Of a stretch of DNA of 64,000 nucleotides, positions 60,086-64,000 are shown piece after piece. Under the pieces are notes generated by a model, which had not been told where the DNA came from, did not search any database, and saw only the letters and a list, made by a program, of their open reading frames with translations. The DNA comes from Cognataquiflexum gelatinilyticum (GTDB taxonomy: Bacteria; Bacteroidota; Bacteroidia; Cytophagales; Cyclobacteriaceae): assembly GCF_024813435.1 (NCBI RefSeq), contig NZ_JANAEZ010000013.1, positions 1 through 64,000 of the forward strand, written 5' to 3'. Numbering within the stretch: position 1 is the stretch's first letter; the number at the start of each line of letters is the position of its first letter. A program made the position numbers and the translations under genes.

Positions 60086-63000
60086 ATGAGATATTCTCAT
60101 TTACTCCTCCTCCTGCTCCTCTTTTTTGCCATCAGTTGCGGCAAAAAGTCAAATTTACCGGAGCTTCCCACAGGGCCAAGAAGAGCAGAAATCCTCTTCC
60201 TCGGACATGACAGCAAGCACCATGATTCCGAGAAACTGATGCCTTATCTGGCAAGACCCCTTTTCCAAAAAGGAATCAACCTCACTTATACTTCGGATCC
60301 CAATGACCTCAATCTGGACAACCTGAATCAATATGACGGGATCATGATCTATGCCAACCATGACAGCATCACTTCAGATCAGGAAGCTGCGCTGAAAGAA
60401 TATGTGGAAAGCGGCAAGGGTTTTATTCCCCTCCACAGTGCCTCTTTCTGTTTCCAGAATTCTGATTGGTATGTCGAAGCCGTAGGCGGACAATTCCAAT
60501 CGCATGGTACGGGTGATTTCACAGTCGATATCATTGCCGCAGACCATCCAGTAATGCAGGGCGTGGAAGTGTTTGAGACCTGGGATGAAACCTATATCCA
60601 CACCCGAATCAATCCTGACATGACTGTCCTGATGGAAAGGGAGGAAAACGGACACCGTGAGCCTTGGACTTGGGTGAGAAATCAAGGAAAAGGACGTGTA
60701 TTTTATACAGCTTATGGACACAATGAGCGAACCTGGTCTCAGCCAAATTTCCATACCCTCGTAGCTAACGGCGTACTTTGGGCAATCGGAGATGACGTGG
60801 CCAAGCAGGTGGCGGATTTCAAAATCCCCCAACCGGTTTTTGAAGATGCAGTCATTCCAAACTACGAAAACAAAGACCCAGCACCGAAATTCCAGCTTCC
60901 GCTTTCTCCTGAAGAATCCATGAAATTGGTACAGATCCCAGTTGGATTTGAATTGCAGCTTTTTGCTTCAGAACCACAAATTGTCAATCCAATGGCAATG
61001 TGTTGGGATGAAAAAGGAAGACTGTATGTGATCGAAACAGAAGATTATCCTAACGAAGTTCGCACCGAAGGCGGAAATGACCGCATCAAAATTCTTGAAG
61101 ATACAGACGGCGACGGCAAAGCTGACAAAGTAACTGTCTTTGCTGATGGACTCAATATCCCGACAAGCATCATGGCCATGAACGGAGGGATCCTCATCTC
61201 CATGGCTCCGGATTTTGTATTCTTAAAAGATACAGACGGTGACGACAAAGCAGATGTAAGAGAAGTTTTGATCACTGGTTGGGGCAAAAGCGATACGCAC
61301 GCCGGACCTTCCAACTTGAAGTATGGCTATGACAATAACATTTGGGGCGTATTGGGATATTCAGGTTTCCAGGGAACTGTGGGCGGAAAGGAATTCAACT
61401 TCTCCCAAGGTATTTACAGATTCGCTCCTGATGCTTCGAACTTTGAGTTTTTGGGCTCGACCAGTAACAATACCTGGGGACTTGGCTTCTCGGAAGATTT
61501 CAATGTATTCATTTCCACTGCCAACGGTCAGCACTCTGCCTTCCTTGCGATGACCAATAAAAACGTCAAAAGACCTATCGCGGGTGGGATGAACAATACT
61601 GTCTTTGGGATTGACAGCCACTACGACATGCCGCACCTAACGCAGTTTTTGAGACAGGTGGATTACCATGGCGGCTATACCGCTGCCGCAGGACATAATT
61701 TCTACACGGCAAGGACTTTCCCTAAATCCTATTGGAACAGGGTGGCTTTTGTGGCCGAACCTACGGGAAGGGTACTCCACAATGCCATCATTACCAAAGA
61801 TGGTTCAGGATTCAAAGAAAAGAACGGCTTCAATATATTGGCGAGTTCAGACGAGTGGTTCTCTCCTGTACATGCAGAAGTCGGACCGGATGGTTCACTT
61901 TGGATTGCGGATTGGTACAACTTTATTATACAGCACAATCCTACTCCAAAAGGATTTGACAACGGTGCCGGAAATGCCTACATCAACCCTATGCGGGATG
62001 CCAAGCATGGAAGGATTTATAGGCTGGTATACAGAGGCGCGCCGGAATACAAAGGTTTTTCCATTGATCCCTCTAATAATTCAGACCTGATCGCAGGCTT
62101 GAAAAGCGACAACATGTTTTGGAGAATGACTGCCCAAAGGCTCATCGTCGAAACCCAAAACAAATCCATTATCGGTGACCTCTATAAGCTTGTAGAAAAC
62201 AGGGACATGGATGAAATCGGTCTCAATACCGCTGCCAACCACGCCCTTTGGGCATTGCATGGCCTCGGCGCGCTGAGCGGTGATGATGCCAATGCCATCA
62301 AGATTGTTGGCAAAGCATTGTCACATCCTTCTGCAGGTGTGAGGAAAAATGCGATTGAAGTACTTCCAAAAACCAATGAAACTTTTGCACTGATCCAATC
62401 CAACAAGGTCCATCAGGATCCTGACTTGAATGTAAGGAAAGCTGCTTTCCTTGCCTTGTCGGAGATTCCTGCATCTGCCGAAATCAGCAGCCTGATCTAT
62501 GAAGCAAGTCAGGACGAAGCCAACGGCAAAGATCCATACCTTCCTCAGGTGATATTCTCCGGAGTTCTTGCCCATCCAAGTTATTTTGAGCAGAACCTTG
62601 CCACGCTTTTCCCTGAAGAAAAAGTAGATTCCCTCTACACACTGACAGAAAAACTCACCAAGAGTCTTGTCGTCGAGCAATACAACCTCGACAGAAGGGC
62701 AGCGATCGTCTATCCTCCTGATGTCAGCAACAAAGAAATCCATATCGTCACCGAGTTGGCGGAAGGAAACGAACCGCTCGAAGGAGTCATTGCCGCACAG
62801 GGAAACAAGATGAACGGGTATTCCCTTTTTGTAAAAAAATCTACCTTGAATTGGGTGGTAAAACAAAACGGCAAAACCTACAAAATCACTGCCGGCAACC
62901 TGCCAAAAGAACTGTTTAAGGTGGAAGCCAAGCTCCTTGAGGGTGGAGAGATGACTTTGCAAATCAATGACAATCCGATTGCCAAAGCAAAAGCCCCTTC

Positions 63001-63586
63001 CCTATTCATCACCCCATTGACTCCGGACAGAATCCGTGTAGGCAATGACATGGGTGGAGAAAATCAGGTCGGTGAATATGAAGGTTTCTCTTGGCTAAGG
63101 GGAAGAATGGGTAGAGACAGCTACCTCAGCCTCAAAGATCCAAACTTCAACTTGCAGGAATATTTGGCCAAAGGCCCTGAAAAAGCCGCCGCTCCGGTAT
63201 CAAGAGAAAATGCCTTGGTAGTGAAGATCGGTGTCATCCCTCATGAAATGAAATACAATGTGACAAGCTTCAAGGTGAAAGCCGGCCAACAGGTGATCAT
63301 TGACTTCGAAAACAAAGATTTCATGCAACACAACCTGATCGTTGCCAAGATAGGTTCACTCGAAACGGTTGGAAAAGCCGCTGACGAAATGGCAAGAGAT
63401 CCAAAAGGAATCGAAAAAAATTACGTTCCAAATATCCCTGAGATCATTATAGCTTCCAAGCTTGTGGATCCTGAAGGGCTCGAATCCATTATCTTTACCG
63501 CCCCAACAGAAAAAGGAGAATATCCTTTTGTATGTACTGTACCGGGACATTGGCGCATCATGAACGGTAAAATGATCGTCGAGTAA
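60086..63586 (+). CDS. large lipoprotein fusing ThuA, dehydrogenase-type propeller, HEAT-like and azurin-like copper domains
   Basis: A 1166-residue lipoprotein (lipobox AISC). Residues about 33-240 are a ThuA-like domain (GKGFIPLHSASFCF, ADHPVMQGVEVFETWDETY). About 285-690 is a membrane-bound dehydrogenase-type propeller with DTDGDGKADKVT and DTDGDDKADVRE loops. About 690-850 is helical, HEAT-like, followed by a beta-rich segment. The C-terminal 110 residues resemble azurin/plastocyanin: His1082, Cys1150, His1155 and Met1159 in CTVPGHWRIM make a complete type 1 copper site. No CxxCH heme motif is present. Likely a periplasmic sugar oxidoreductase with electrons leaving through copper; this is inference. 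Confidence 0.9.
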   Translation: MRYSHLLLLLLLFFAISCGKKSNLPELPTGPRRAEILFLGHDSKHHDSEKLMPYLARPLFQKGINLTYTSDPNDLNLDNLNQYDGIMIYANHDSITSDQEAALKEYVESGKGFIPLHSASFCFQNSDWYVEAVGGQFQSHGTGDFTVDIIAADHPVMQGVEVFETWDETYIHTRINPDMTVLMEREENGHREPWTWVRNQGKGRVFYTAYGHNERTWSQPNFHTLVANGVLWAIGDDVAKQVADFKIPQPVFEDAVIPNYENKDPAPKFQLPLSPEESMKLVQIPVGFELQLFASEPQIVNPMAMCWDEKGRLYVIETEDYPNEVRTEGGNDRIKILEDTDGDGKADKVTVFADGLNIPTSIMAMNGGILISMAPDFVFLKDTDGDDKADVREVLITGWGKSDTHAGPSNLKYGYDNNIWGVLGYSGFQGTVGGKEFNFSQGIYRFAPDASNFEFLGSTSNNTWGLGFSEDFNVFISTANGQHSAFLAMTNKNVKRPIAGGMNNTVFGIDSHYDMPHLTQFLRQVDYHGGYTAAAGHNFYTARTFPKSYWNRVAFVAEPTGRVLHNAIITKDGSGFKEKNGFNILASSDEWFSPVHAEVGPDGSLWIADWYNFIIQHNPTPKGFDNGAGNAYINPMRDAKHGRIYRLVYRGAPEYKGFSIDPSNNSDLIAGLKSDNMFWRMTAQRLIVETQNKSIIGDLYKLVENRDMDEIGLNTAANHALWALHGLGALSGDDANAIKIVGKALSHPSAGVRKNAIEVLPKTNETFALIQSNKVHQDPDLNVRKAAFLALSEIPASAEISSLIYEASQDEANGKDPYLPQVIFSGVLAHPSYFEQNLATLFPEEKVDSLYTLTEKLTKSLVVEQYNLDRRAAIVYPPDVSNKEIHIVTELAEGNEPLEGVIAAQGNKMNGYSLFVKKSTLNWVVKQNGKTYKITAGNLPKELFKVEAKLLEGGEMTLQINDNPIAKAKAPSLFITPLTPDRIRVGNDMGGENQVGEYEGFSWLRGRMGRDSYLSLKDPNFNLQEYLAKGPEKAAAPVSRENALVVKIGVIPHEMKYNVTSFKVKAGQQVIIDFENKDFMQHNLIVAKIGSLETVGKAADEMARDPKGIEKNYVPNIPEIIIASKLVDPEGLESIIFTAPTEKGEYPFVCTVPGHWRIMNGKMIVE

Positions 63587-63597
63587 AACAGGATATT

Positions 63598-64000
63598 ATG
63601 GCAATAAATGCAACTTTTGGTGTCAGCACCTGGCTTTGGACTTCTCCATTCCAAAAAGATACAATTGGATTATTCTCAAAAATCAAAGAAATGGGCTTCG
63701 ACGCGGTAGAAATACCCGTCGAAAACCCGGATCTGATCGACATCCCTTCCGTCAAAAAAGCACTCGCAGAATTCAGCCTGCAACCCATCATCTGTGGGGC
63801 TTTTGGGCCGACACGTGATTTAACACATGATGACCCGGCTTTTCACAAAACAAGCTTTGACTACCTGCAAAGATGCTTTGAGATCAGTTCAGCACTCGGT
63901 GCCAAATTCGTCGCAGGACCGATGTATTCTGCGGTGGGAAAAGCAAGGCTTGTCTCTCCCGAGCAGCGGAAGATCGAGTGGGACCGTGCCGTAAACAACC
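63598..64000 (+). CDS. sugar phosphate isomerase/epimerase family protein (partial, cut by window end)
   Basis: An open reading frame begins at ATG 63598, 11 bases after the previous stop, and runs without a stop to the window end (134 codons). It encodes MAINATFGVSTWLWTSPFQ, FSKIKEMGFDAVEIPVENPD and ALGAKFVAGPMYSAVGKARL, the pattern of TIM-barrel epimerases related to D-psicose/D-tagatose 3-epimerase. It is surely cotranscribed with the ThuA-dehydrogenase-azurin gene, which fits a sugar-degradation operon. Confidence 0.85.
   Translation, partial: MAINATFGVSTWLWTSPFQKDTIGLFSKIKEMGFDAVEIPVENPDLIDIPSVKKALAEFSLQPIICGAFGPTRDLTHDDPAFHKTSFDYLQRCFEISSALGAKFVAGPMYSAVGKARLVSPEQRKIEWDRAVNN

Noticed and set aside
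62321..62962. A 213-codon open frame antisense to the azurin-fusion gene
   Set aside because: The plus-strand gene has clear domains across this part; the antisense frame shows no motif or start context.

Overview
This is chromosomal DNA of a pigmented, aerobic member of the Bacteroidota, most likely order Cytophagales, family Cyclobacteriaceae (Algoriphagus/Belliella-like). The indications are type IX secretion proteins (PorP/SprF, a type B sorting domain), SusC/SusD, DUF4270 and DUF4286 proteins, many promoters of the Bacteroidota form TTTG-N19-TAnnTTTG, the absence of purine-rich ribosome binding sites, and a carotenoid set typical of flexixanthin-type pigments. The genus is inference; no database was searched.

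Layout. 1-3.9 kb: the 5' end of a 16S rRNA gene leaving the window on the minus strand, its leader with two promoters, and a PorP/SprF plus type B sorting-domain pair. 4-6.2 kb: purA, a STAS protein and a Fur regulator. 6.5-9.1 kb: a choline-transporter-like sodium symporter divergent from a phosphatidylcholine-synthase-like enzyme. 9.3-15.1 kb: rsh (ppGpp), tRNA-Leu, trigger factor, clpP and clpX. 15.2-17.3 kb: lpxB, a GxxExxY cassette and a pterin synthase. 17.4-23.2 kb: a SusC/SusD/lipoprotein operon. 23.7-29 kb: a PorE-like OmpA protein, queE, two acetyltransferases, ogt and a LexA-like XRE-S24 regulator. 29-36 kb: tRNA-Leu and tRNA-Gly, a LuxR regulator, mutS, a TrmH methyltransferase and small genes, tag, tspO.

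37.1-43.9 kb is a carotenoid island: cruF-like hydratase, crtZ, a CarH/LitR-like MerR regulator, an ECF sigma factor, crtI, crtB, ispH and crtW. The sigma factor's promoter carries two copies of the same dyad, TTGTTTAA-N16-TTARACAA, 44 bp apart; this is the most interesting signal in the window and suggests a regulator-sigma relay controlling pigment, possibly light or B12 dependent. 44-48.7 kb: a TonB-dependent receptor, an AraC regulator and an acyl-CoA dehydrogenase. 48.8-51.7 kb: a panC-panD-flippase-metallopeptidase operon. 51.9-56 kb: half of a glycogen-synthase-like GT5 protein that has lost its ADP-glucose loop, a DUF4270 lipoprotein and glmS. 56.4-64 kb: an M14 peptidase, an AraC regulator, a very large lipoprotein fusing ThuA, dehydrogenase propeller, HEAT-like and azurin-like copper domains, and the start of a sugar epimerase gene cut by the window end.

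Most of the window is ordinary housekeeping DNA. No CRISPR array, prophage, insertion sequence or defence island was seen. The items most worth follow-up are the crt operator pair, the choline/phosphatidylcholine pair, the GT5 half-enzyme, the azurin fusion, and the GxxExxY cassette with its flanking repeats.
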